From: Pseudomonadota bacterium
Lineage (GTDB): Bacteria > Pseudomonadota > Alphaproteobacteria > Acetobacterales > Acetobacteraceae
DNA: 16,492 nt
Assembly: GCA_023424475.1 (NCBI GenBank)
Contig: JAFADX010000280.1
Coordinates: 1-16,492, forward strand
Direction: 5' to 3'
In this document: one piece after another, positions 1-6,790 of the stretch
How the letters are laid out: every line of letters starts with the position of its first letter
Numbering within the stretch: position 1 is the stretch's first letter
Program-made: the position numbers and the translations under genes
The notes under the pieces: generated by a model
What the model saw: only the letters and a program-made list of their open reading frames with translations
Databases searched by the model: none
What the model was told of the DNA's origin: nothing

Positions 1-58
1 CCTCGATATGGCCGAGACGGGCCTTGCGGCGGGGCGCGCGCGGCGGGAAACAGGGCGC

Positions 59-1696
59 ATGACCGATTATGCGACGGATGTGGTGGTCCTCGGCTCCGGC
101 TCGGCGGGGCTGACCGCCGCGTTGACCGCGGCCGCGCAGGGCCTGTCGGTCGTGGTGCTGGAAAAGACCGGCCGGCTTGGCGGCACCACCGCGATGTCGG
201 GGGCCGGCACCTGGATTCCCGCCAGCCACCACGCCGCCGCGGCCGGCATCGAGGACAGCCCGGAGGAGGCGCTGGCCTATATCCGTGCCGCCGCCCCCGA
301 AGGCTGGGCCGCGACCGAGGACGCGCTGTGGCGGGCCTTCGTCCATGCCGCGCCCGGGATGCTGCGCTTCGTCGAGGCGCGGAGCCCGCTGCGCTTCGCG
401 CTGACGCCGGAGCCCGATCCGCTGAAGGACCTGCCCGGGGCCAAGGCGCGGGGGCGGATGATGTCGCCGCTGCCGCTCAGCCGCTGGCGGGCCGGGCGCT
501 TCGCCTTCCGCATCCGCCGATCCACCATTCCGGAGATCTTCACCTACCACGAGGCGGTGGAGACCGATCTCTACCACCACCCCTACCGGACCGCGCTGTC
601 GCTATGGCCGAAGCTCGCCTGGCGGCTGCTGACCAATACCCGGGGCAAGGGGACGGCGCTGGTGACGGGGCTGCTGCGCGGCTGCCTCGACCACGGCGTG
701 CAGGTGGTCCATTCCGCGCGGGCGGTCGAACTGCTGCGGGGCGGCGCCGGCGCCGTCACCGGCGTGCTGGCCGAGCGGAACGGGCGGCGGGAGGCCTGGA
801 CCGCGCGCGCCGGCGTGGTGATCGCGACCGGCGGCTTCGAATGGGACCCGGCGCTGATGGCCGAGCATTTCCCGGGGCCGGTCGACTACCTCGGCAGCCC
901 GGCCGCCCATACCGGGGACGGGCAGCGCATGGCCGCGGCGGCCGGCGCCGCGCTGGCGCGCATGGACCAGGCCACGCTCACGCCCTCGGTGCCCACGCCC
1001 TATGAAGGGCGGATCCTCGCCCAGCCGGTGCCCTTCCACACCGAGCGCAACGCCCTGCTGGTGAACCGGCACGGGCGGCGCTTCGTGAACGAGGTGACCT
1101 TCAACATCGGCGAGGCGATCGACGCCCGCGACCCCGCCACCGGCGAACCCGTCCACCTGCCGGTCTGGGTGGTGACGGATGCGCGGATGCTGGACCAGGT
1201 CCCGCCCGTGCGCTGGGGCGCGAAGGCCGATCCGGGCTGGATGCGCCAGGCGCCCGACATCAAGGGCCTCGCCGCGGCGATCGGCGTGCCGGCGGCGGCG
1301 CTCGAGGAGACGGTGGCGCGGTTCAATGCCGCCGCCGAGGCCGGCGAGGACACCGCCTTCGGCCGTCCGGCGCGGGTCGTCGAGGCGCCGGCCGACAAGC
1401 GCCGCCGCATCGGCATGGAGCCGCTGCGCGTGCCGCCCTTCCTCGCCTTTCCCTTCAGCCGGTCGATCCTCGGCACCAAGGGCGGCGCGCGGACCAACGA
1501 GCATGCCGAGGTGCTGCGCCCGGACGGCAGCGTCATCCCGGGCCTCTTCGCCTGCGGCGTGGCGATGGCGAACCCGATCGGATCGCGCAACGTCGGCACG
1601 GGCACGACCATCGGGCCGAACATGACCTGGGGCTACATCGCCGGGATGCGCCTCGCGCAGCGGAACCGGACGGGACGCGACGCCGGGGGCGTGTAA
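59..1696 (+). CDS. FAD-dependent oxidoreductase, 3-ketosteroid dehydrogenase / fumarate reductase flavoprotein family
   Basis: The 545-aa protein opens with a dinucleotide-binding fold, GSGSAG at residues 12-17, then the LEK...GGTTAMSGAG segment typical of the FAD_binding_2 family. The C-terminal part carries GTKGGARTNEHAEV and GTGTTIGPNMTWGYIAG, the second FAD-contacting block seen in 3-ketosteroid delta-1-dehydrogenases and soluble fumarate reductases. No signal peptide is visible, so it is probably cytoplasmic. The ATG at 59 is preferred over the upstream in-frame ATG at 8 because the 17 extra residues are Arg/Gly-rich and precede the fold, and GGGAAACAGGG lies just upstream. The KstD catalytic Tyr (Tyr487 in the Rhodococcus enzyme, from memory) aligns with Asn511 here, so a true delta-1-dehydrogenase activity is doubtful. 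The substrate is unknown. The next gene begins 31 bases downstream on the same strand, suggesting an operon. Confidence 0.85.
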   Translation: MTDYATDVVVLGSGSAGLTAALTAAAQGLSVVVLEKTGRLGGTTAMSGAGTWIPASHHAAAAGIEDSPEEALAYIRAAAPEGWAATEDALWRAFVHAAPGMLRFVEARSPLRFALTPEPDPLKDLPGAKARGRMMSPLPLSRWRAGRFAFRIRRSTIPEIFTYHEAVETDLYHHPYRTALSLWPKLAWRLLTNTRGKGTALVTGLLRGCLDHGVQVVHSARAVELLRGGAGAVTGVLAERNGRREAWTARAGVVIATGGFEWDPALMAEHFPGPVDYLGSPAAHTGDGQRMAAAAGAALARMDQATLTPSVPTPYEGRILAQPVPFHTERNALLVNRHGRRFVNEVTFNIGEAIDARDPATGEPVHLPVWVVTDARMLDQVPPVRWGAKADPGWMRQAPDIKGLAAAIGVPAAALEETVARFNAAAEAGEDTAFGRPARVVEAPADKRRRIGMEPLRVPPFLAFPFSRSILGTKGGARTNEHAEVLRPDGSVIPGLFACGVAMANPIGSRNVGTGTTIGPNMTWGYIAGMRLAQRNRTGRDAGGV

Positions 1697-1727
1697 TCCT
1701 GCCGCGGGGAAGGCGGGAGGAAACGCC

Positions 1728-2717
1728 ATGGGTGCATGGTCGGTGCGGCGGCTCGGGCTGATCATCCGCCCGGAGATGGACGGACGGATGGGGCGCAACC
1801 TGCAGGGCCCATCGATGATCCGGGTGCCGGACTGGGCCGAGGGCGCGCTCGGCCGCTACTACCTTTATTTCGCGGACCACAAGGGATCCTACATCCGGCT
1901 CGCCCATGCCGACGCGCCCGAAGGGCCGTGGCGGATGCACGAGGCCGGCAGCCTCGACCTGCGCGACAGCCTGTTCCCGACCGAGCCGCCCGGGCGCCCG
2001 GCCGAAGGGGCGCCGCCCGACCTGGTGGACCGCCGCCCCGGCAGCGCGGCCGCCGCGACGCCGGGGCTGCTCACGGCGGAGGCGGAGGCGTCGCATCCGC
2101 ACATCGCCTCGCCCGATGTCCATGTGGACCACGCGAGCCGGCGCATCGTGATGTATTTCCACGGCCTGCTGGCCTGGAACACGCAGCGGACGCGCGTCGC
2201 GATCTCGGCCGATGGGCTGCGCTTCACGGCGCGGCCGGAGGTCCTGGGTCCCTCCTATTTCCGCGTCTTCCGCCATGGCGGGGCGCATTACGCGCTGGCG
2301 ATGCCGGGCATCCTGTTCCGCTCGGCCGACGGGCTGGGCGGCTTCGAGCGCGGGCCGGCCATCTTCGAGCCGGCGCAGCGCCACACCGCGCTGCTGCTGC
2401 GCGACGGCATTCTGCACGTCTTCTGGACCCGCGTGGGCGATGCGCCGGAGCGGATCCTCCATTCGCGCGTTCCCCTGCGTGGCGACTGGCGGGACTGGCG
2501 CCCCGAGGGCGAGCCCGCCGAGGTGCTGCGCCCGGAGGCGCCGTGGGAAGGCGCCGGCCTGCCGCTGGTGCCCTCGGTGCGCGGGGCGGTGAACGCGCCG
2601 GTGAACCAGCTGCGCGACCCGGCGGTGTTCGAGGAGGATGGCCGGCTCTGGCTGCTCTACGCGGTGCAGGGGGAGGCCGGGATCGCGATGGCCGCATTGC
2701 GCGCGGGCCCGTCCTGA
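1728..2717 (+). CDS. Predicted beta-propeller protein resembling family 43-type glycosyl hydrolases
   Basis: A 329-aa protein without a signal peptide, started by ATG at 1728 behind a good ribosome site (GGGAGG, 1715-1720). Repeated beta-strand-rich blocks ending in aromatic motifs are visible: RYYLYFADHKG near residue 45, IVMYFHGLLAW near 140, HVFWTRVGD near 230 and RLWLLYAVQGEAG near 308. With RDPAVFEEDG close to the C-terminus, this is the pattern of a five-bladed propeller as in GH43/GH32-type proteins. I do not recognise a specific subfamily and cannot assign catalytic acids with confidence, so hydrolase activity is an inference. It follows the flavoprotein gene closely and was probably transcribed with it. 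It ends three bases before the stop codon of the convergent SnoaL-like gene. Confidence 0.7.
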   Translation: MGAWSVRRLGLIIRPEMDGRMGRNLQGPSMIRVPDWAEGALGRYYLYFADHKGSYIRLAHADAPEGPWRMHEAGSLDLRDSLFPTEPPGRPAEGAPPDLVDRRPGSAAAATPGLLTAEAEASHPHIASPDVHVDHASRRIVMYFHGLLAWNTQRTRVAISADGLRFTARPEVLGPSYFRVFRHGGAHYALAMPGILFRSADGLGGFERGPAIFEPAQRHTALLLRDGILHVFWTRVGDAPERILHSRVPLRGDWRDWRPEGEPAEVLRPEAPWEGAGLPLVPSVRGAVNAPVNQLRDPAVFEEDGRLWLLYAVQGEAGIAMAALRAGPS

Positions 2718-2720
2718 GCG

Positions 2721-3116
2721 TCAGACGCCGGCGACCTGGCGGGCATAGTCCTCGGCGTCGTACCAGCCGCGGGAAAGCCTCACGCGGAGATCCCGGTCGA
2801 GGTCCCATTCCTCCCAGCCGGTGACGCAGAGCGGGTTGCCCGTGCCGGCATGGGTGCCGGTGAAGGTCCAGATGAAGGCGACATGGTCGCCCGCCGCGCG
2901 GACCTCGTCGCAGAAGACGCGCAACGCATGCACTTCGGCATGGAAGCGGGCGGCCATTTCGGCGATCCGGGCGCGGCCTTCCCAGGATTCGCCGCGGTTG
3001 ATGACGATCTTCGCGTCGTCGGCGAAGAAGGCGGCGACCGCGTCCGCAGAACCGGAGTTCCAGGCTTCCGTATAGGCCCTCGCAAGGTCGATCACCTTGC
3101 CCTGTTCGATCGGCAT
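2721..3116 (-). CDS. SnoaL-like / NTF2-like domain protein
   Basis: A 131-aa protein of the size of a single NTF2-like cone domain. The N-terminal helix (VIDLARAYTEAWNSGSADAV), then FFADDAKIVINRGESWEGRARI and later HVAFIWTFTGTHAGTGNP, follows the usual SnoaL_2 order of helix, strand and sheet. Members bind or isomerise small hydrophobic molecules, but many have no known role, so no substrate is proposed. The start at 3116 is chosen because an SD-like AAGGGAAGG lies immediately upstream on the minus strand. The longer open frame to 3371 adds 85 Pro/Arg-rich residues with no domain character. It is convergent with the beta-propeller gene (3-base gap) and divergent from nrdA. Confidence 0.75.
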   Translation of the reverse strand: MPIEQGKVIDLARAYTEAWNSGSADAVAAFFADDAKIVINRGESWEGRARIAEMAARFHAEVHALRVFCDEVRAAGDHVAFIWTFTGTHAGTGNPLCVTGWEEWDLDRDLRVRLSRGWYDAEDYARQVAGV

Positions 3117-3448
3117 CGTCCTTCCCTTTGCGGAGAATCGGGCCGCTTGCGTCACGCTAACCTTTGGCTGCCGCCGAGTTCCACGCTCTTCCGTCACGAT
3201 TTGCGGCACGGTGCGCCGCGGAGGCGGCGCCGGCCCGGCCGGGCGGTCCCGCACGCGGGCGCCATGCGGATGACGGGATATTGGTGCGGCGGCCGCAATG
3301 AGCGCCCGCCCGGGGGTGCCGGCGCGGAGCGGGGCAATTGTGGAAAACTCCGGGCTCGCATGGTGCGGCATGGAACGTTGTCATGAACGAAACGAGAACT
3401 CAGATACGGCTGTGACAAACCGGCGACTCTTGGCAAGGGGTCTCTGCG

Positions 3449-3464
3449 TCACCCGATTTGGTGG
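3449..3464 (+). promoter_or_regulatory. Degenerate second NrdR-box-like site upstream of nrdA
   Basis: The 16-mer TCACCCGATTTGGTGG keeps five of the six core positions of the published NrdR consensus (C4, A8, T9, T11, G13) and carries CACC/GGTG arms. It lies 16 bases upstream of the better box, the one-and-a-half-turn gap usual for NrdR box pairs. On its own the match is weak; the spacing gives it weight. Confidence 0.4.
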
Positions 3465-3480
3465 GTCCGTGAGTGTGGCA

Positions 3481-3496
3481 AGACTACATCTTGTGT
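3481..3496 (+). promoter_or_regulatory. NrdR box upstream of nrdA
   Basis: AGACTACATCTTGTGT matches the NrdR box consensus acaCwAtATaTwGtgt at all six core positions and most flanking ones. The core CTACATCTTG recurs, with one change, in front of nrdB. NrdR is an ATP-cone repressor that shuts off ribonucleotide reductase genes when (d)ATP is bound. The site lies 60 bases before the nrdA start codon, a sensible place for a repressor to overlap a promoter. Confidence 0.75.
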
Positions 3497-3555
3497 GATT
3501 CCGGGCCCGAGCGGCAGGATAGGCGCTCAGGGGACGAGTTACCGGGGGGTTCATC

Positions 3556-5424
3556 GTGTTCGACGCCGTTCAGCTTGAGGGCCATGGCCAGGTCCGCATC
3601 GACCGCTCGCGCGACGCGCTTCTGACGGATTTCGGCAAGGCAACGCTCGACGACCGCTACTTGTTGCCGGGCGAATCCTACCAGGACCTCTTCGCCCGCG
3701 TGGCCTCGGCCTATGGCGACGACGCGGCCCATGCGCAGCGGATCTACGACTACATCTCGCGCCTCTGGTTCATGCCGGCGACGCCGGTGCTGTCCAATGG
3801 CGGCACCACCCGCGGCCTGCCGATCTCCTGCTTCCTGAACGAAGCCTCCGACAGCCTCGAGGGCATCGTCGGCCTGTGGAACGAGAATGTCTGGCTGGCC
3901 GCGAAGGGCGGGGGCATCGGCTCCTATTGGGGGAACCTGCGCGGCATCGGCGAGAAGGTCGGCAGGAACGGCAAGACCTCGGGCGTCATTCCCTTCATCC
4001 GGGTGATGGACAGCCTGACGCTCGCGATCAGCCAGGGTTCGCTGCGGCGCGGCTCGGCGGCCTGCTACCTGCCGGTGCACCACCCCGAGATCGAGGAATT
4101 CCTCGAGATGCGGCGCCCGACCGGCGGCGACCCGAACCGCAAGGCGCTCAACCTCCATCACGGCGTGCTGATCCCCGACGCCTTCATGCGGGCGGTCGAG
4201 AACGACGAGGAATGGGCGCTGCTCTCGCCCAAGGACCAGGCGGTGATGCGCAAGGTCTCGGCCCGCGCGCTCTGGATCCGCATCCTCACGGCGCGCATCG
4301 AGACCGGCGAGCCCTACATCATCTATTCCGACCATGTGCACCGGGCGCAGCCGGCGCACCACAAGCTCGCGGGGCTCGAGGTGAAGACCTCGAACCTCTG
4401 CTCCGAGATCACGCTGCCCACGGGGCTCGACCAGCACGGGCAGGAGCGCACGGCGGTCTGCTGCCTGTCGTCGCTCAATTGCGAGACCTGGTTCGAGTGG
4501 AAGGACGACCCGGATTTCATCCCGGACGTCATGCGCTTCCTCGACAACGTGCTGCAGTCCTTTATCGACACCGCGCCCGATTCCATGGCGCGGGCCAAGT
4601 ACAGCGCGATGCGGGAACGCTCCGTCGGCCTCGGCGTGATGGGCTTCCATTCCTTCCTGCAGAAGATGAACGTGCCCTTCGAGTCCGTCGTCGCGAAAGT
4701 GTGGAACAAGAAGATGTTCAAGCACGTCCGCGAACAGGCGGACGTCGCGTCCCGCGTGCTGGCCGAGGAGCGCGGGCCGTGCCCTGATGCCGCCGAGTAC
4801 GGCATCATGGAACGGTTCTCCCACAAGATGGCGATCGCGCCGACGGCCTCGATCTCCATCATCTGCGGCGGCGCCAGCCCGGGCATCGAGCCGATCGCGG
4901 CGAATGTCTACAACCACAAGACGCTCTCGGGCTCCTTCATCGTGCGCAACCCCTACCTGGCGAAGGTGCTGGACAGGCACGGGCGCAACGACGAGGAGAC
5001 CTGGACCTCGATCACCGTGACCAAGGGCTCGGTCCAGCACCTCGATTTCCTGTCCGAGCAGGAGAAGGCGGTGTTCAAGACCGCCTTCGAGCTCGACCAG
5101 CGCTGGGTGATCGAGCACGCGGCCGACCGCACGCCCTTCATCTGCCAGTCGCAGTCGGTGAACGTCTTCCTGCCCGCCAACGTCCACAAGCGCGACCTGC
5201 ACCAGATCCACATGAGCGCGTGGAAGAAGGGCGTGAAGTCGCTCTACTACTGCCGCTCGCTGTCGATCCAGCGCGCCGACACGATCAGCGAGAAGGTGGC
5301 GCCGCAGGTGGCGCTCGGCGCCAAGGCGGCGAACGACGCGGCATCGGTGCAGATCCCGCTGGTCGCCACGGCGCAGCCGGCCGGCAACGCGAACAACTAT
5401 GAGGAATGCCTGGCCTGCCAGTAG
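3556..5424 (+). CDS. nrdA: Ribonucleoside-diphosphate reductase alpha subunit, class Ia type, lacking an ATP cone
   Basis: A 622-aa catalytic subunit reducing ribonucleoside diphosphates to deoxy forms together with NrdB. Landmarks by comparison with E. coli NrdA: first redox cysteine C92 (PISCFLN), catalytic N280-C282-E284 (SNLCSEITLPT), second redox cysteine C302, ERSVGLGVMGFHSFL at 354-368, radical-transfer tyrosines Y564-Y565 (SLYYC) and the C-terminal thioredoxin-accessible pair C618/C621 (ECLACQ). At 622 aa it is about 140 residues shorter than the E. coli protein. The N-terminal ATP-cone is absent, so dATP inhibition through that site is not expected. The start is GTG at 3556, behind a G-rich SD-like run at 3544-3549. 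NrdR-like boxes precede it. nrdB is not adjacent: a Bug-type gene lies between them. Confidence 0.95.
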   Translation: MFDAVQLEGHGQVRIDRSRDALLTDFGKATLDDRYLLPGESYQDLFARVASAYGDDAAHAQRIYDYISRLWFMPATPVLSNGGTTRGLPISCFLNEASDSLEGIVGLWNENVWLAAKGGGIGSYWGNLRGIGEKVGRNGKTSGVIPFIRVMDSLTLAISQGSLRRGSAACYLPVHHPEIEEFLEMRRPTGGDPNRKALNLHHGVLIPDAFMRAVENDEEWALLSPKDQAVMRKVSARALWIRILTARIETGEPYIIYSDHVHRAQPAHHKLAGLEVKTSNLCSEITLPTGLDQHGQERTAVCCLSSLNCETWFEWKDDPDFIPDVMRFLDNVLQSFIDTAPDSMARAKYSAMRERSVGLGVMGFHSFLQKMNVPFESVVAKVWNKKMFKHVREQADVASRVLAEERGPCPDAAEYGIMERFSHKMAIAPTASISIICGGASPGIEPIAANVYNHKTLSGSFIVRNPYLAKVLDRHGRNDEETWTSITVTKGSVQHLDFLSEQEKAVFKTAFELDQRWVIEHAADRTPFICQSQSVNVFLPANVHKRDLHQIHMSAWKKGVKSLYYCRSLSIQRADTISEKVAPQVALGAKAANDAASVQIPLVATAQPAGNANNYEECLACQ

Positions 5425-5494
5425 CGGCAGGCTTGGGCCGGACGATCGCGCGGCGGGCCTCGCGCGACCCATCGACGTTGCGGCAATCCTCCCC

Positions 5495-5620
5495 CTAGAT
5501 CTCTTTTCGATCAGGCGGCACCGGCCCGCACCCCCGGCCACCCATCCAGGATACTGTCGTTGGGTGGCCGGGTGGGGGTGCGGGCCGGTGCCGGTTCCGA
5601 CAGATCGAAACATGCTCTAA
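5495..5620. repeat. Large palindromic repeat element between nrdA and the Bug gene
   Basis: The left arm 5517-5544 and right arm 5561-5592 are complementary throughout, except for four extra bases (GGGT or a shifted equivalent, around 5571-5574) in the right arm. The loop is about 16 bases. The structure continues outward with TTTCGATC (5505-5512) pairing with GATCGAAA (5603-5610), and the right end reads CATGCTCTAA, the complement of TTAGAGCATG. The hairpin sits about 90 bases after the nrdA stop. It could terminate or stabilise nrdA mRNA, although no T-tract follows. The TAGAGC-like edge resembles other elements in this window, suggesting a dispersed intergenic repeat. Confidence 0.75.
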
Positions 5621-5669
5621 TCTGCGGCGTCAGCCGGCGTTCCGGTCCGGCACCAGGGAGGAGACAGGA

Positions 5670-6632
5670 ATGATCACAAGGCGGAGCCTGGCCCTAGCGG
5701 GGGCGGGAGCGGCTTTGGCGTCGGGTGCGCGCGCGGCCGGCTGGCCCGAACGCCCGGTGCGCGTCATCATCGGCTACCCCGCCGGCGGCCCGACCGATCT
5801 GGTGGGCCGGCTGCTGCAGGAGCCGCTCCAGCGGGTCTGGGGCCAGCCCGTCGTCATCGAGAACCGCCCCGGCGCCAGCCAGATCATCGCCAGCGAGGCG
5901 GTCGCGCGCTCCGCCCCGGACGGCTACACGCTGCTGCTCGCCGCCAGCACGCATACGAGCAACGTCGTGGTGCAGCCGCGGCTGCCCTACGACACCATCG
6001 CCGACTTCACGCCGATCTGCGTGCTCTACGCTTCGCCGACCGTGCTCTTCGTCGGTTCCTCGCAGCCCTACCGGACCGTGCAGGACCTGATCGCGGCGGC
6101 GAAGCGGGAACCGGGGATGGCCTTCGCGTCCTCGGGCAACGGGTCCTCCGGCCACTTCGCGCTCGAGATGTTCCGCCGCAAGGCCGGCATCGAGGTGACC
6201 CATGTCGCCTTCCGCGGCGCCGCGCCCGCCTTGCAGGAAGTGATCTCGGGCCGCGTCCCGGCGACCTTCAGCACCCTCTCGGGCGCGATGGGCCTGCTGC
6301 GGGAAGGCGGGCTGCGGGCGCTCGCGGTCAGCACGCCGCGCCGCGCGCCCGTCCTGCCGGACGTGCCGACCCTCGATGAGGTCGGGCTGAGCATTCCCGA
6401 CACCAGCCCGTGGTACGGCTTCATCGGCCCGAAGGGCCTGCCGCAGGAAGTGGTGCAGCGCGTGTCGCGGGATTCGCTGGCCCTGATGCAGGACGCCGCC
6501 CTCGCCGCGCGCATCCGCGATACCGGCGGCCTGGTCATCGCCGAGGGGCCCGGGCCCTTCGCCGAACGCATCCGCAGCGAGATCGAGGGCAACCGGGAGA
6601 TGGCCCGGGTCGCCGGGCTGCGCATCGAATAG
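5670..6632 (+). CDS. Bug/TctC-family periplasmic solute-binding protein
   Basis: A 320-aa protein of standard Bug length. The N-terminus MITRRSLALAGAGAALASGARAA is a signal peptide with a twin-arginine-like RR, probably cleaved after about residue 23. WPERPVRVIIGYPAGGPTDLVGR, VVIENRPGASQIIASEAVARSAPDGYTLLLA and LPYDTIADFTPI are hallmark Bug segments in the expected order. The C-terminal TSPWYGFIGPKGLPQEVV block is also typical. Such proteins bind carboxylates or amides for tripartite tricarboxylate transporters, but most are orphans. No TctA/TctB membrane genes are in the window and the ligand cannot be inferred. A strong SD (GGGAGGAG, 5656-5663) precedes the ATG. Its position between nrdA and nrdB is unusual. 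Confidence 0.9.
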   Translation: MITRRSLALAGAGAALASGARAAGWPERPVRVIIGYPAGGPTDLVGRLLQEPLQRVWGQPVVIENRPGASQIIASEAVARSAPDGYTLLLAASTHTSNVVVQPRLPYDTIADFTPICVLYASPTVLFVGSSQPYRTVQDLIAAAKREPGMAFASSGNGSSGHFALEMFRRKAGIEVTHVAFRGAAPALQEVISGRVPATFSTLSGAMGLLREGGLRALAVSTPRRAPVLPDVPTLDEVGLSIPDTSPWYGFIGPKGLPQEVVQRVSRDSLALMQDAALAARIRDTGGLVIAEGPGPFAERIRSEIEGNREMARVAGLRIE

Positions 6633-6706
6633 CCGCCCTGGGCGGCGTGCCGGGGCCGCGGACGCCGGCCCCGGCATGGCGCGCGAGTCGCCCGGAATCC
6701 GGCCTG

Positions 6707-6722
6707 ACACAACATCTTGCGG
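6707..6722 (+). promoter_or_regulatory. NrdR box upstream of nrdB
   Basis: ACACAACATCTTGCGG matches all six core positions of the NrdR consensus (C4, A6, A8, T9, T11, G13) and shares ACATCTTG with the box before nrdA. It lies between the Bug gene stop and the nrdB start. This implies that nrdB has its own NrdR-controlled promoter rather than depending only on read-through from nrdA. Confidence 0.7.
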
Positions 6723-6739
6723 GTGATTGATTGCCCTCC

Positions 6740-6755
6740 ACACCAGTCATGGTAG
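6740..6755 (+). promoter_or_regulatory. Possible second, degenerate NrdR-box-like site before nrdB
   Basis: ACACCAGTCATGGTAG has ACCA/TGGT arms and matches four of six NrdR core positions. It begins 17 bases after the end of the stronger box, close to the gap expected for cooperative NrdR binding. The match is weak and could be chance. Confidence 0.3.
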
Positions 6756-6790
6756 AGAGGCGTCACCAGGGCATTTCCGGGGGATGGCTG

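Larger units (their letters stand above)
3117..3555. other. Intergenic region between divergent SnoaL-like gene and nrdA
   Basis: This is 439 bases with no convincing gene. The part next to the SnoaL-like gene is GC-rich. From about 3335 to 3500 base composition is less GC-rich, as expected for promoters. The nrdA-proximal end holds two NrdR-box-like 16-mers (3449-3464 and 3481-3496), annotated separately. TGTGGAAAA at 3339-3347 resembles a DnaA box by one mismatch. I see no riboswitch fold or small RNA that I can support. Confidence 0.6.

Noticed and set aside
602..1798. Long minus-strand open frame under the flavoprotein gene
   Set aside because: Low-complexity composition and no motif, while the plus strand carries clear FAD-binding motifs.
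2850..3386. Plus-strand open frame across the SnoaL-like gene and the nrdA leader
   Set aside because: The sense of the first half is explained by the SnoaL-like gene on the other strand, and the rest is Arg/Gly-rich without domain character.
3117..3555. Possible riboswitch (for example cobalamin) before nrdA
   Set aside because: No conserved B12-box or other aptamer core was seen. The region is better explained by NrdR-like sites.
3484..5613. Very long open frame on the minus strand across nrdA
   Set aside because: It mirrors the nrdA codons, is rich in Arg, Asp, His and Val with no domain, and runs through the hairpin. Such antisense frames are normal in high-GC DNA.
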